Of a stretch of DNA of 64,000 nt, positions 25,905 to 34,037 are shown one piece after another. Numbering within the stretch: position 1 is the stretch's first letter; each line of letters begins with the position of its first letter. Where the stretch lies: positions 434,001 through 498,000 of the forward strand of contig CAKPMX010000001.1 in NCBI GenBank assembly GCA_934168205.1, written 5' to 3'. The notes beneath the pieces are model-generated. The model was not told the DNA's origin. It worked only from the letters and a program-made list of their open reading frames with translations, and made no database searches. Made by a program: the position numbers and the translations under genes. The DNA is from an uncultured Bacilli bacterium. GTDB lineage: Bacteria; Bacillota_I; Bacilli_A; RF39; UBA660.

Positions 25905-26513
25905 TTAGATATTTAAAGCCTGAACGTAGGTCTTATAATTATTATATGGTTGACCAAATGCCATATAAAGTAATGGGTTTATAACAATAGCTTCAACTAT
26001 CAAAGCGGATAAAAATAATGGTGCTATAAAAGTGTCTGAAAATATAAATAATAATATTGAATAAATAATACCTATAAAAATGGTAGACCATTTTCTAATC
26101 TTTCTTTTTTTCATATTTGGTAATGGTCTTTTTATTGTATCTGCCGGTGCAAAAAAGAAATAACTAACAACACATATGATACAAATAATAAAAACAATAT
26201 TTTTTGGAATAACAACATTAATTAGAATATACGGAAAAATAACAAACTGAAATAATGATATAAATAAACACTGCACGCTTTTTTCTGCATGAAAACCAAA
26301 TCCTGTATAGCGAATAACATTAAATAGTATTAGAGTAATAATAACTTCTTTTAAAATACCTAACAGTAATGCTACAGCAACAATAATTACAAGCTTTGTG
26401 ATAGTCAGATATATACCTTCAAGTCCATACCTTAATTTTTCTATATCATCATCAGTTAGTTCTTTATAGTTTCCTATAAAGGTAACGGAAGAATCTAAAA
26501 ATTTTTTCTTCAT
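25905..26513 (-). CDS. agrB: AgrB accessory gene regulator (AgrD-processing membrane peptidase)
   Basis: Membrane cysteine endopeptidase that cuts the AgrD C-terminus and helps form the thiolactone. The 202 residues have a cytoplasmic N-terminus with LRYGLEGIY, several membrane helices and the catalytic pair His75 and Cys82 in GFGFHAEKSVQC, with the family spacing of seven. APADTIKRPL follows as in other AgrB proteins. It is transcribed with agrD. Its promoter region holds a 10-bp inverted repeat overlapping the -35. Confidence 0.93.
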   Translation of the reverse strand: MKKKFLDSSVTFIGNYKELTDDDIEKLRYGLEGIYLTITKLVIIVAVALLLGILKEVIITLILFNVIRYTGFGFHAEKSVQCLFISLFQFVIFPYILINVVIPKNIVFIICIICVVSYFFFAPADTIKRPLPNMKKRKIRKWSTIFIGIIYSILLFIFSDTFIAPLFLSALIVEAIVINPLLYMAFGQPYNNYKTYVQALNI

Positions 26514-26531
26514 TTTTCACCTCACGACTCC

Positions 26532-26565
26532 ATTATACAATTAAATATTTAAAATAAATATTTAA
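26532..26565 (-). promoter_or_regulatory. agrBD promoter with inverted repeat over the -35
   Basis: On the minus strand a TATAAT -10 (26532-26537) lies about 20 bp before the agrB ATG, but the -35 region (26555-26560) has no TTGACA. Instead TTAAATATTT and AAATATTTAA (26541-26550 and 26556-26565) form a perfect inverted repeat with a 5-bp spacer across it. A poor -35 plus a dyad suggests activator control; the regulator is inferred. Confidence 0.45.
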
Positions 26566-26739
26566 TCTATATAAAGTATCTGTACAAATTAAAAATGTCG
26601 ATTTTTGTCGAAATAATAGTGGAACTCCACAATTCAATGCCATAAACATACAAGTTAAGGAAAAAAAACATTCACGGTTCGATTATTTGCTAGAATATAA
26701 TCACCAGCGAGGATGGTAGAAATGTGAGGTGCAAGAGGT

Positions 26740-26961
26740 ATGATGATTGGTCGCGTAAAATGGTTCAATAATGAAAAAGGATATGGATTTATTGAATTTA
26801 AAGAAGACGAAGATATATTTGTACACTATTCTGCAATAGAAGCAGAGGGTTACAAAACTTTATCTGAAGGCCAACTAGTAGAGTTTAAATTAGTAGAAAC
26901 AAGTAAAGGTTTCCAAGCAATAAACGTTAAACTAGTAAAAGAAGCTACTACTGCAAAGTAG
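26740..26961 (+). CDS. Cold shock protein (CspA family)
   Basis: Single-stranded nucleic-acid-binding OB-fold protein of 72-73 residues. RNP1 is GYGFIEF and RNP2 is DIFVHYSAI, both intact. Either of two tandem ATGs (26740 or 26743) may start it; GTGAGGTG and AAGAGGT both lie just upstream. A -10 TATAAT (26696-26701) leaves a leader of about 35-40 bases. A terminator overlaps the stop codon. Confidence 0.93.
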   Translation: MMIGRVKWFNNEKGYGFIEFKEDEDIFVHYSAIEAEGYKTLSEGQLVEFKLVETSKGFQAINVKLVKEATTAK

Positions 26962-26971
26962 TAGTTTTTTT
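26944..26971 (+). terminator. Intrinsic terminator overlapping the csp stop
   Basis: CTACTAC (26945-26951) pairs with GTAGTAG (26958-26964) across a 6-base loop, followed by seven T residues. The TAG stop lies in the 3' arm. Confidence 0.88.
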
Positions 26972-26979
26972 AATCAGAA

Positions 26980-26990
26980 TGTGCTATAAT
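26980..26990 (+). promoter_or_regulatory. Extended -10 promoter of hpf
   Basis: TGTGCTATAAT, identical to the element before ywiB, ends 25 bp before the hpf ATG. It overlaps nothing else and directly follows the csp terminator. Confidence 0.6.
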
Positions 26991-27015
26991 TTAAATATAA
27001 GGAGGAAAGATATAT

Positions 27016-27546
27016 ATGGAAATTATTATACGTGGAGACAAACTAAAAATTACTGATTCTATGCATGCATACATTGAGGAAAAGTTAGGAAAATTAGAAA
27101 AATATCTAAAAAATAGCGAAGAGATTCGTGCCAATGTAATTGTAAAAGTAAAGAATCATGAGCAACGAGTAGAAATTACTATTCCGTTAAAAACTTATAT
27201 TATAAGAGCAGAGGAAACCAAAAAAGATTTTTATGCTGCTGTTGATAAGGCTCTTGATACCTTAGAAAGACAAATCAGAAAGAATAAAACAAGGATAATG
27301 TCAAAACAAGGAAAAACAAGTCATGATTTTGACATGAGTGTGATAGAAACAGAAAAAGAAACAGAAGAGAAAAAAATAGTAAAAAGAAAATCTGTAGAGG
27401 TAAAACCAATGGATGAGGAAGAAGCTATTCTACAAATGGAACTATTAGGACATCAATTCTATATGTATAAAGATAGCAACACTAATAAAACTGCTGTGGT
27501 TTATCAAAGAAACGATGGCAACTATGGAGTTATCGAGTCTGAGTAA
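27016..27546 (+). CDS. hpf: Ribosome hibernation promoting factor, long form
   Basis: Dimerises idle 70S ribosomes into 100S particles in stationary phase. The 176 residues join the N-terminal S30AE domain (begins MEIIIRGDKLKITDSMHAYI) to the C-terminal dimerisation domain of the long form (KRKSVEVKPMDEEEAILQME to the end). The ribosome site AAGGAGG is near perfect. In Bacilli hpf commonly precedes secA, as here with one surface-protein gene inserted between. Confidence 0.95.
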   Translation: MEIIIRGDKLKITDSMHAYIEEKLGKLEKYLKNSEEIRANVIVKVKNHEQRVEITIPLKTYIIRAEETKKDFYAAVDKALDTLERQIRKNKTRIMSKQGKTSHDFDMSVIETEKETEEKKIVKRKSVEVKPMDEEEAILQMELLGHQFYMYKDSNTNKTAVVYQRNDGNYGVIESE

Positions 27547-27612
27547 TTAAAATTCAATTTAAGTATTAAAAATAGTATTAGATTAATTTCTAATATTATT
27601 TTTCTGTGAACT

Positions 27613-27642
27613 ATGACAAAACAATTATACGTATGTTATAAT
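27613..27642 (+). promoter_or_regulatory. Promoter of the SLH surface protein gene
   Basis: ATGACA (27613-27618) and a TG-extended TATAAT (27637-27642) are 18 bp apart. ACTATGAC (27610-27617) and GTCATAGT (27653-27660) form an 8-bp inverted repeat around the -10, which could be an operator. Confidence 0.5.
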
Positions 27643-27677
27643 GATTAAAATAGTCATAGTAGAAGGAGGGTAAAGAA

Positions 27678-29552
27678 GTGAAAAAACCCAAAAAACAAAA
27701 AAGTGATTTAATTATCATACCTCTTATGGTAGTAACATTCTTTGTAACATATTTCATATGTAAGCAAAATTTAATTGAAGTATTTAAAAATAATACAAGT
27801 AATAAAGATGTAAAGGCTCCTAAAAAAGTAGCTGTTGAAAAACTTGATATAAATGATCTTGATCAAGCAACAATAGAAGAAAGTATTAATTCTGGTTCTA
27901 CAATTGTACCGAATGAGGACAATAATGTAACAGAAGAAGACATAAATAATGCCAATACAAATACAAACAATACAGGAAATGGAAACAACACTAATAATAA
28001 TTCCAATAGCAACACAAGCAATAATGGCAGTTCAAATAATTCTAATAACATTAATTCAAATAAAAAATATCTAATAGAGGGCAATTTCTTAAGTGACGGA
28101 ATAGTAACAGATAAAGAAAGAACTGCTATGGAATATAACACTAAAACATTACAAAGTTTAGTAAACGGTTCAAAATCAAACGAAATTATTACTATTTCAT
28201 CAGGAACTTATTATTTTTCAAAAGGGGGAACGGCGCCAAACGAAGACTATGTTATAAAACTTACCAATAATACAACAATCATCGGATCAGGAACTTCAGG
28301 AAATAAAGCAACCATTTTAAAACCATATGCACCAGATAATACCATTGAATATGGTATGGATATGTTTTATTATAATAATGTAACGGATTCAGGTAGGAAA
28401 GAAGCAAAATATCTTGAAAATGTTAAATTTTCTAATTTTGTAATAGATGGTAAAGATGTAAGAGCTAAACAGTACACTAGTGCCGGAAAAGGCTTTATGA
28501 TTAATTTATGTAAAAATTGTTTTTGGGATAATATGGTTGTTAGAAATACAGACGGAACTGGTTTTGGAATGGATAATATTATTAATGGTAAAATAAGTAA
28601 TAGTATAGCAGAAAATTGTGGAAAAATAGCACCAGTTGATTCTGGAGGAGGAGCCGGATTTGGTATAGGTACAGGTTATTCTGATGATGAATACGTAGTT
28701 ATTGAGAACTGCAAAGCAATAGGTAATAAAAGATTTGGTTTCTTTTTTGAACATCAAGGATATTTTACAAACTACTATAAAGCCACAAAAGCAAAAGGAT
28801 TCATTGTTAAAAATTCAACAGCAACAGGTAACCTATATAACTTTGGAGCTAATAGAGGTAATGATGTTAGTTATATAAACTGTACAAGTACAATTGATAA
28901 TACAACAAATGATGGTACACCTATTGGCTACACACGAACGGATATATATTTTACAGATCAGTCTCGTAGAACAAGAGTAGAAAACTTTCAAACAGATAAT
29001 ATGTTTAACGATGTTAGTAAAACATCACCATATTACAACGCTATTAAATGGGCATATCTTAATAGCATTACATATGGAATAGGTAATAACACCTTTGGAT
29101 TAAATATTAATACAACTAGAGCTGATGCCGTAACAATGCTATGGCGATATGCGAATAGACCTGGAGATGTTGTAACGGGATCACGTGAAGATGCTACTGT
29201 AAATACTGGATTTAATGATATACCAAGTAATGCTCTTTATGCTGGTGCTGTAAAATGGGCATCATCAAAAGGAATAACAAATGGCACTTCATCAAAAACA
29301 TTCTCGCCAAATGAACTTGTTACAAGAGAACAATTTGTAACAATGCTATGGCGATATGCTGGTAGTCCAAAAGTAGATGGAAGCATACCATTTACAGATG
29401 TTAGCAAAAATACAATATATTATAATGCTATCAACTGGGCATATCAAAAGAACATAACAAATGGCACAAGCAATACAACTTTTTCACCTAACTTAAGTTG
29501 TACAAGAGAGCAAATTGTTACCATGTTATATAGATATAATAATACACTATAA
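27678..29552 (+). CDS. Surface protein: Asn-rich linker, beta-helix region and three SLH domains
   Basis: This 624-residue exported protein has an N-terminal anchor/signal (about 10-28), a low-complexity Asn/Thr/Ser linker (about 90-130), a parallel beta-helix-like region (about 135-430; repeated phrases such as NTTIIGSG, FVIDGKD, VIENCKAIGN), and three S-layer homology repeats at about 440-500, 510-565 and 570-624. Each SLH has the AIxWA...ITxG...TR pattern. SLH domains bind pyruvylated secondary wall polymers. The beta-helix suggests carbohydrate binding or a polysaccharide lyase/hydrolase, but I see no definite catalytic residues. Confidence 0.85.
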   Translation: MKKPKKQKSDLIIIPLMVVTFFVTYFICKQNLIEVFKNNTSNKDVKAPKKVAVEKLDINDLDQATIEESINSGSTIVPNEDNNVTEEDINNANTNTNNTGNGNNTNNNSNSNTSNNGSSNNSNNINSNKKYLIEGNFLSDGIVTDKERTAMEYNTKTLQSLVNGSKSNEIITISSGTYYFSKGGTAPNEDYVIKLTNNTTIIGSGTSGNKATILKPYAPDNTIEYGMDMFYYNNVTDSGRKEAKYLENVKFSNFVIDGKDVRAKQYTSAGKGFMINLCKNCFWDNMVVRNTDGTGFGMDNIINGKISNSIAENCGKIAPVDSGGGAGFGIGTGYSDDEYVVIENCKAIGNKRFGFFFEHQGYFTNYYKATKAKGFIVKNSTATGNLYNFGANRGNDVSYINCTSTIDNTTNDGTPIGYTRTDIYFTDQSRRTRVENFQTDNMFNDVSKTSPYYNAIKWAYLNSITYGIGNNTFGLNINTTRADAVTMLWRYANRPGDVVTGSREDATVNTGFNDIPSNALYAGAVKWASSKGITNGTSSKTFSPNELVTREQFVTMLWRYAGSPKVDGSIPFTDVSKNTIYYNAINWAYQKNITNGTSNTTFSPNLSCTREQIVTMLYRYNNTL

Positions 29553-29566
29553 TTAAATTAGTATTA

Positions 29567-29613
29567 TAAAAGAAAGAAAATTAGTATATTACTTTTCTTC
29601 TTTCTTTTTTTTT
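29567..29613 (+). terminator. Intrinsic terminator before secA
   Basis: An A/G-rich arm with AAAGAAAGAAAA pairs with TTTTCTTCTTTCTTT, with a one-base bulge, followed by a long T run. Confidence 0.72.
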
Positions 29614-29644
29614 GGTAAAATAATAAGTTGAAGGAGTTGATAGA

Positions 29645-32134
29645 ATGAACCTTTTAAGGAAATTATTCGATCACGAATATAAAGAAATGAAAAAGTTTAC
29701 TACTTTGGCAGACAAAGTAATGGCTTTAGATGAAGAATACTCAAAGCTAACAGATACAGAATTACAAAATAAAACAGAAGAGTTTAGAAATCGTCTAAGA
29801 GACGGTGAAACATTAGATGATATCTTAGTAGAAGCATTCGCAACTGCACGTGAAGCTGCATTCCGTGTACTAGGTGAGAAACATTTTTACGTACAAATTT
29901 TAGGTGGCCTTGCTATACATTATGGAAATATAGCTGAAATGAAAACTGGTGAAGGGAAAACTTTAACCAGTGTATTACCTGCTTACTTAAATGCCCTATC
30001 TGGTGAAGGTGTTCACATAATAACAGTAAATGAATATCTAGCAACACGTGATGCTGAATGGATGGGTAAAATACATGAATTTTTAGGTTTAACTGTTGGT
30101 GTTAATACAAGAGACTTATCTCCTAAAGAAAAACAAGAAGCATACAACTGTGATATTTTATATTCAACAAATAATGAAATCGGTTTTGACTACTTAAGAG
30201 ATAACATGGTTGTTCATAAAGAAGACAGAGTACAAAGAAAACTAAACTTTGCCATTATCGATGAAGTTGACTCAGTTTTAATAGATGAAGCTAGAACACC
30301 ATTAATAATCTCTGGTGGTGAAATGAAAAGTGCCAATCTATATATTGATGCAGACCGTTTCGCTAAAAGTTTAAAAGATGAAAAAGACTATATTTATGAT
30401 GAAAAAACAAAAAGTGTTAATTTAACGGATGCCGGTTCAGAAAAAGCTGAAAAGACATTTAACATTAAGAACTTATATGAAATAGAAAATGCAGGGCTTC
30501 TACATTACATAAATCAAGCATTACGTGCTAACTACTCTATGAAAAATGATGTTGACTATGTAGTACAAGATGATGAAGTTATAATAGTTGACCAGTTTAC
30601 TGGACGTTTAATGAAAGGAAGAGCTTATTCTGATGGATTACATCAAGCAATAGAAGCTAAAGAAGGTGTAACAATAAATCAAGAAACTAAGACTCTAGCA
30701 ACAATCACATTCCAAAATTTATTCAGAATGTATAAGAAATTATCAGGTATGACAGGTACTGCTAAGACAGAAGAAGAAGAGTTTAGAAATATATATAACA
30801 TGTATGTTATTGAAATTCCTACTAATAAACCAGTTATCCGTGTCGATGCTCCAGACCTAGTTTATGCTACTAAAGAAGCAAAATATAAAGCAATTATAAA
30901 CTTTGTAAAAGAACGTTATGAAAAAGGACAACCAGTTTTAATCGGTACAATAGCAATTGAAACAAGTGAATTAATAAGTAGTTTATTAAAACAAGCAAAA
31001 ATTCCGCACGAAGTATTGAATGCTAAAAACCATGCTCGTGAAGCTGAAATAATTTCAAAAATTGGTTTAGGTAAATCTGTTACTATCGCAACTAACATGG
31101 CTGGCCGTGGTACAGATATCAAACTATCAGACGAAATAAGAAATTTAGGTGGATTATGTGTTGTAGGTACTGAAAGACATGAATCGCGCCGTATTGATAA
31201 CCAGTTAAGAGGTCGTTCTGGACGTCAAGGAGATCCTGGTTATACTCAATTCTTCGTTTCAATGAAAGATGACCTAATGGTACGCTTTGGTTCTGATCGT
31301 ATTGGTGAAATGATGAAGAACATGGGTCTAGGTGACCAAGCCATTCAAAGTAAAACATTTACTAGGTCAATTGGAACAGCACAAAAGAGAGTTGAAGGAA
31401 ACAACTTTGATATTCGTAAACAATTATTACAATATGATGATGTAATGAATAATCAAAGAGAAATAATATATGAAAAAAGAAATACTATTTTAGACAGTGA
31501 TTCAATTCATGAAATGGTATTAAGTTCATTTAGACATCACGTAGAAGATTTAGTAAATTCTCATTTAGCGCCAGAAGGAATGCTAACAGATAATGACTTA
31601 AATGAAATAGTAGATTTTGCTAATGAAAATCTATTGAAAAAAGATATTAAGAAAAGTAGTATTTCTGGAATTACAACAGAAGAGGTAATTGATAAAATTG
31701 CACAACAAGTAATATCTGAATATGAAGAAAAAATCAAAGAGATACCAGAAGAAATAACTGATGAATTTGAAAAAGTTATAACATTACAAGTTGTTGATAA
31801 CTATTGGATGGAACATATCAACACGATGTCTCATTTAAGAGAAGGAATTCACTTAAGAGGATATGCTCAAGAAGATCCATTAAGAGCTTATACTATGGAA
31901 GGATTTGACTTGTTTGACTCTATGCTTCAAAAGATAGATAAAGATATAAGTATCTTCTTATTAAAGGCAGAAGTTCGTCACAATGTTGAAAGAAAAACAG
32001 TATCAAAAAAACAAATAACTAATGAAAGTGATGAAGGAGTAAAGAAAACTCCAAAGAAGTCAAAAAAAATAGGTCGTAATGATCCTTGTCCTTGTGGCTC
32101 AGGTAAAAAATACAAACAATGTTGTGGAAAATAG
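29645..32134 (+). CDS. secA: Preprotein translocase ATPase SecA
   Basis: Motor of the Sec pathway. The 829 residues contain Walker A in EMKTGEGKTLTSVLP (about 100), the DEAD-like DEVDSVLIDEAR, NMAGRGTDIKL, GTERHESRRIDNQLRGRSGRQ, and the C-terminal zinc motif CPCGSGKKYKQCCG, which binds SecB or ribosomes. All motifs are intact and the length is normal. It would export the signal-peptide proteins seen across this window. prfB, which follows secA in many Bacilli, lies 21 kb away here. Confidence 0.98.
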   Translation: MNLLRKLFDHEYKEMKKFTTLADKVMALDEEYSKLTDTELQNKTEEFRNRLRDGETLDDILVEAFATAREAAFRVLGEKHFYVQILGGLAIHYGNIAEMKTGEGKTLTSVLPAYLNALSGEGVHIITVNEYLATRDAEWMGKIHEFLGLTVGVNTRDLSPKEKQEAYNCDILYSTNNEIGFDYLRDNMVVHKEDRVQRKLNFAIIDEVDSVLIDEARTPLIISGGEMKSANLYIDADRFAKSLKDEKDYIYDEKTKSVNLTDAGSEKAEKTFNIKNLYEIENAGLLHYINQALRANYSMKNDVDYVVQDDEVIIVDQFTGRLMKGRAYSDGLHQAIEAKEGVTINQETKTLATITFQNLFRMYKKLSGMTGTAKTEEEEFRNIYNMYVIEIPTNKPVIRVDAPDLVYATKEAKYKAIINFVKERYEKGQPVLIGTIAIETSELISSLLKQAKIPHEVLNAKNHAREAEIISKIGLGKSVTIATNMAGRGTDIKLSDEIRNLGGLCVVGTERHESRRIDNQLRGRSGRQGDPGYTQFFVSMKDDLMVRFGSDRIGEMMKNMGLGDQAIQSKTFTRSIGTAQKRVEGNNFDIRKQLLQYDDVMNNQREIIYEKRNTILDSDSIHEMVLSSFRHHVEDLVNSHLAPEGMLTDNDLNEIVDFANENLLKKDIKKSSISGITTEEVIDKIAQQVISEYEEKIKEIPEEITDEFEKVITLQVVDNYWMEHINTMSHLREGIHLRGYAQEDPLRAYTMEGFDLFDSMLQKIDKDISIFLLKAEVRHNVERKTVSKKQITNESDEGVKKTPKKSKKIGRNDPCPCGSGKKYKQCCGK

Positions 32135-32166
32135 CTTGTTTTATAAAAAATTAGAAAGGTAAAAGT

Positions 32167-32730
32167 ATGAAAATAGTTTTAGGTTCAACGAATATTTCTA
32201 AGCAAAGGTCAATTTTAATTGCAATGACCGAATTAGGATTTGATGATGTTTCTATTATCCCTGTTAGTGTTAATTCTTTAGTCAGTTCTAAACCCATTAA
32301 TGCAGAAACCTTAGTAGGTGCAAGAAATAGAAACCATGGTTTATATAATTATTGCACAGAAAATGATATTCCATTTGATTTACTAATTAGCATTGAAGGT
32401 GGATATGAGCAGATAGACGATACATATTTTATTGTTACTTATGCATCAATATTTGATTCCAAGGGTAATGAATTTATGGGAAAATCAACTGGACTTCAAA
32501 TTACTGAAAATATGTTTAATTATGTTAAAGAGGGAAAATCTTTGAATAAAGTTATTGAAAGTATTCTTGGTAATAGTAGTAATAAAAAAGATAATGGAAT
32601 AACTGGATATCTAACAAATGGGTATTATAGAAGAGATGTATTTGAATCTTCAGCAGTTATAGGTGCTATGCAAGCTTTACTGAATTCTAAATCAAATTAT
32701 AAAAAATTAGAGAAAAAAATAGAAAATTAG
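32167..32730 (+). CDS. DUF84/YjjX-family non-canonical purine NTP phosphatase
   Basis: The 187 residues match the inosine/xanthosine triphosphatase (YjjX) family, which removes deaminated purine nucleotides: LGSTNISKQRSILIAM at the N-terminus, GARNRNHGLYN, LISIEGGYEQ and a late DNGITGYLTNG. It starts 32 bp after secA without a clear terminator between them, so they may share a transcript. Confidence 0.82.
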   Translation: MKIVLGSTNISKQRSILIAMTELGFDDVSIIPVSVNSLVSSKPINAETLVGARNRNHGLYNYCTENDIPFDLLISIEGGYEQIDDTYFIVTYASIFDSKGNEFMGKSTGLQITENMFNYVKEGKSLNKVIESILGNSSNKKDNGITGYLTNGYYRRDVFESSAVIGAMQALLNSKSNYKKLEKKIEN

Positions 32731-32835
32731 AAAAATTTAAAATAAACATGCTGTGGAAAATCATTAATTTAAAAATCAGCAATTTGGTTCAAGTTTTAGA
32801 ACTTGTCCACAAAAATTAAAAATATGTAGTAAAAT

Positions 32836-32873
32836 AAAGGTGTGAACAATGATTATATTTGTTGACACCTTTT
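32836..32873 (+). terminator. Strong intrinsic terminator before the Bro-N gene
   Basis: AAAGGTGT plus AACAA pair with TTGTT plus ACACCTTT around one G-G mismatch, followed by TTTT. It insulates the DUF84 gene from the downstream accessory region. Confidence 0.8.
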
Positions 32874-32901
32874 AAAATATAATAGAAATGTGGGCGCAAT
32901 A

Positions 32902-33597
32902 ATGGAAGGAAATAACAATAGTATTGTAATTTATCAAACTGATAAATCATTAAGAGAGTTAATTCAAGCTATGTTAGATAAAATGCACTTAGTAAATAAA
33001 ATATTTAATAATGAAACCATTAGAACAGTTTGGGATAAGGAACAAGAAAAATACTTTATAAGTGCTGTTGATTTAGTCGGAATTATTTCAGAAAGCAAGG
33101 ATAAGCAAGCTTATTGGAGAAAACTTAAGCAACGTTTAAAAGAAGAAGGAAATGAAACCGTGACAAATTGTCACGCTTTGAAGTTAAAAGCGCAAGATGG
33201 TAAATATCGTATGACAGATGTTGTTGATATTGAGGGAATGTTCAGAATTGTTGAATCAATTCCTGGTAAAAATGCAGAGCCAATAAAACAATGGTTAGCT
33301 AAACTAGGTAGTGAAAGAATAGATGAAACTTTTGATCCGTCACTTGCAGCTCAAAGAGCTATAGATATATACCGAGCTAAAGGCTATGATGAAAAATGGA
33401 TTGCAAAAAGACTTGCAGAAAAACATAAACCGCAGGGTTTAGAACAAAATAAAGAAGTTGCAAGAATGGGTGGACATGCTACAAAGGTAGCAAGAGAAGA
33501 TATAGAAAAAAATTTAGGAGAATCTGTTGTTACTAAACAAAATAGATTAAATTATGAATATATTGAAACAAAGAAATTAGAAGTTTCTAAAAAGTAG
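32902..33597 (+). CDS. Bro-N/DinD-like DNA-binding protein
   Basis: This 231-residue protein resembles the BRO N-terminal / DNA-damage-inducible protein D family found in phages and mobile regions: YWRKLKQRLKEEGNETVTNC, then KLKAQDGKYRMTD, and PIKQWLAKLGSERIDE. Such proteins act as antirepressors or damage-response factors; the role here is unknown. I chose the ATG at 32902; a GTG 12 bases upstream is possible, and neither has a strong ribosome site. The neighbours on its right are broken genes, so this may be cargo of a decayed mobile element. Confidence 0.75.
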   Translation: MEGNNNSIVIYQTDKSLRELIQAMLDKMHLVNKIFNNETIRTVWDKEQEKYFISAVDLVGIISESKDKQAYWRKLKQRLKEEGNETVTNCHALKLKAQDGKYRMTDVVDIEGMFRIVESIPGKNAEPIKQWLAKLGSERIDETFDPSLAAQRAIDIYRAKGYDEKWIAKRLAEKHKPQGLEQNKEVARMGGHATKVAREDIEKNLGESVVTKQNRLNYEYIETKKLEVSKK

Positions 33598-34037
33598 ATT
33601 ATATTTGTGGAAAAAACATTGAAGAACTAACATTATTGTTAATGTACTTAACATCTTGGGGAGATGATCTGAGTCCTTTTGAATATAACTTTAAACAATG
33701 CTGGAAAGGTTATGAATCATGTAATGTTAATTTTAAATTATTTAAGACATTCATGGATAGTTACTTTGAAAGTTCAAAATCAAGTAGAGATATAAATTGG
33801 GAAATATTATATTATGCTAATAATGACAGGTTAGGCTGGCTGGAATATAACATTAAAAGAGCCTTAATGTTAGAAACAGATTCAGAGGAATAACAACAAC
33901 TAGGAATCGACGAAGTTAGAAAGACAATAGACCATGTTGTATACTATAATTCAATAAAAGATGAGTTATTAAAAAAACGAATGGTAGTTCCTAAATCTAT
34001 TCACACTACTATAACAAGGAGTAAATTAAAATGGTAA
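33591..34037 (+). pseudogene. Decayed gene: no start codon and an in-frame TAA
   Basis: One reading frame stays open from 33591 to 34037 except for a single TAA at 33891-33893. The upper part encodes ...NIEELTLLLMYLTSWGDD, WKGYES and WLEYNIKRAL; the lower part encodes GIDEVRKTIDHVVYYNSIKD and LLKKRMVVP. No ATG/GTG with a ribosome site precedes the conserved-looking start; the first candidates are TTG 33636 and ATG 33642. The frame ends inside the start of the next gene. I do not recognise the family. A lost 5' end plus a nonsense codon suggest a pseudogene, though a short functional protein from 33642 cannot be excluded. Confidence 0.55.

Noticed and set aside
26671..26700. GGTTCGATT looked like a tRNA T-loop
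   Set aside because: No acceptor, D-arm or anticodon stem can be folded around it; it lies in the promoter region of the csp gene.
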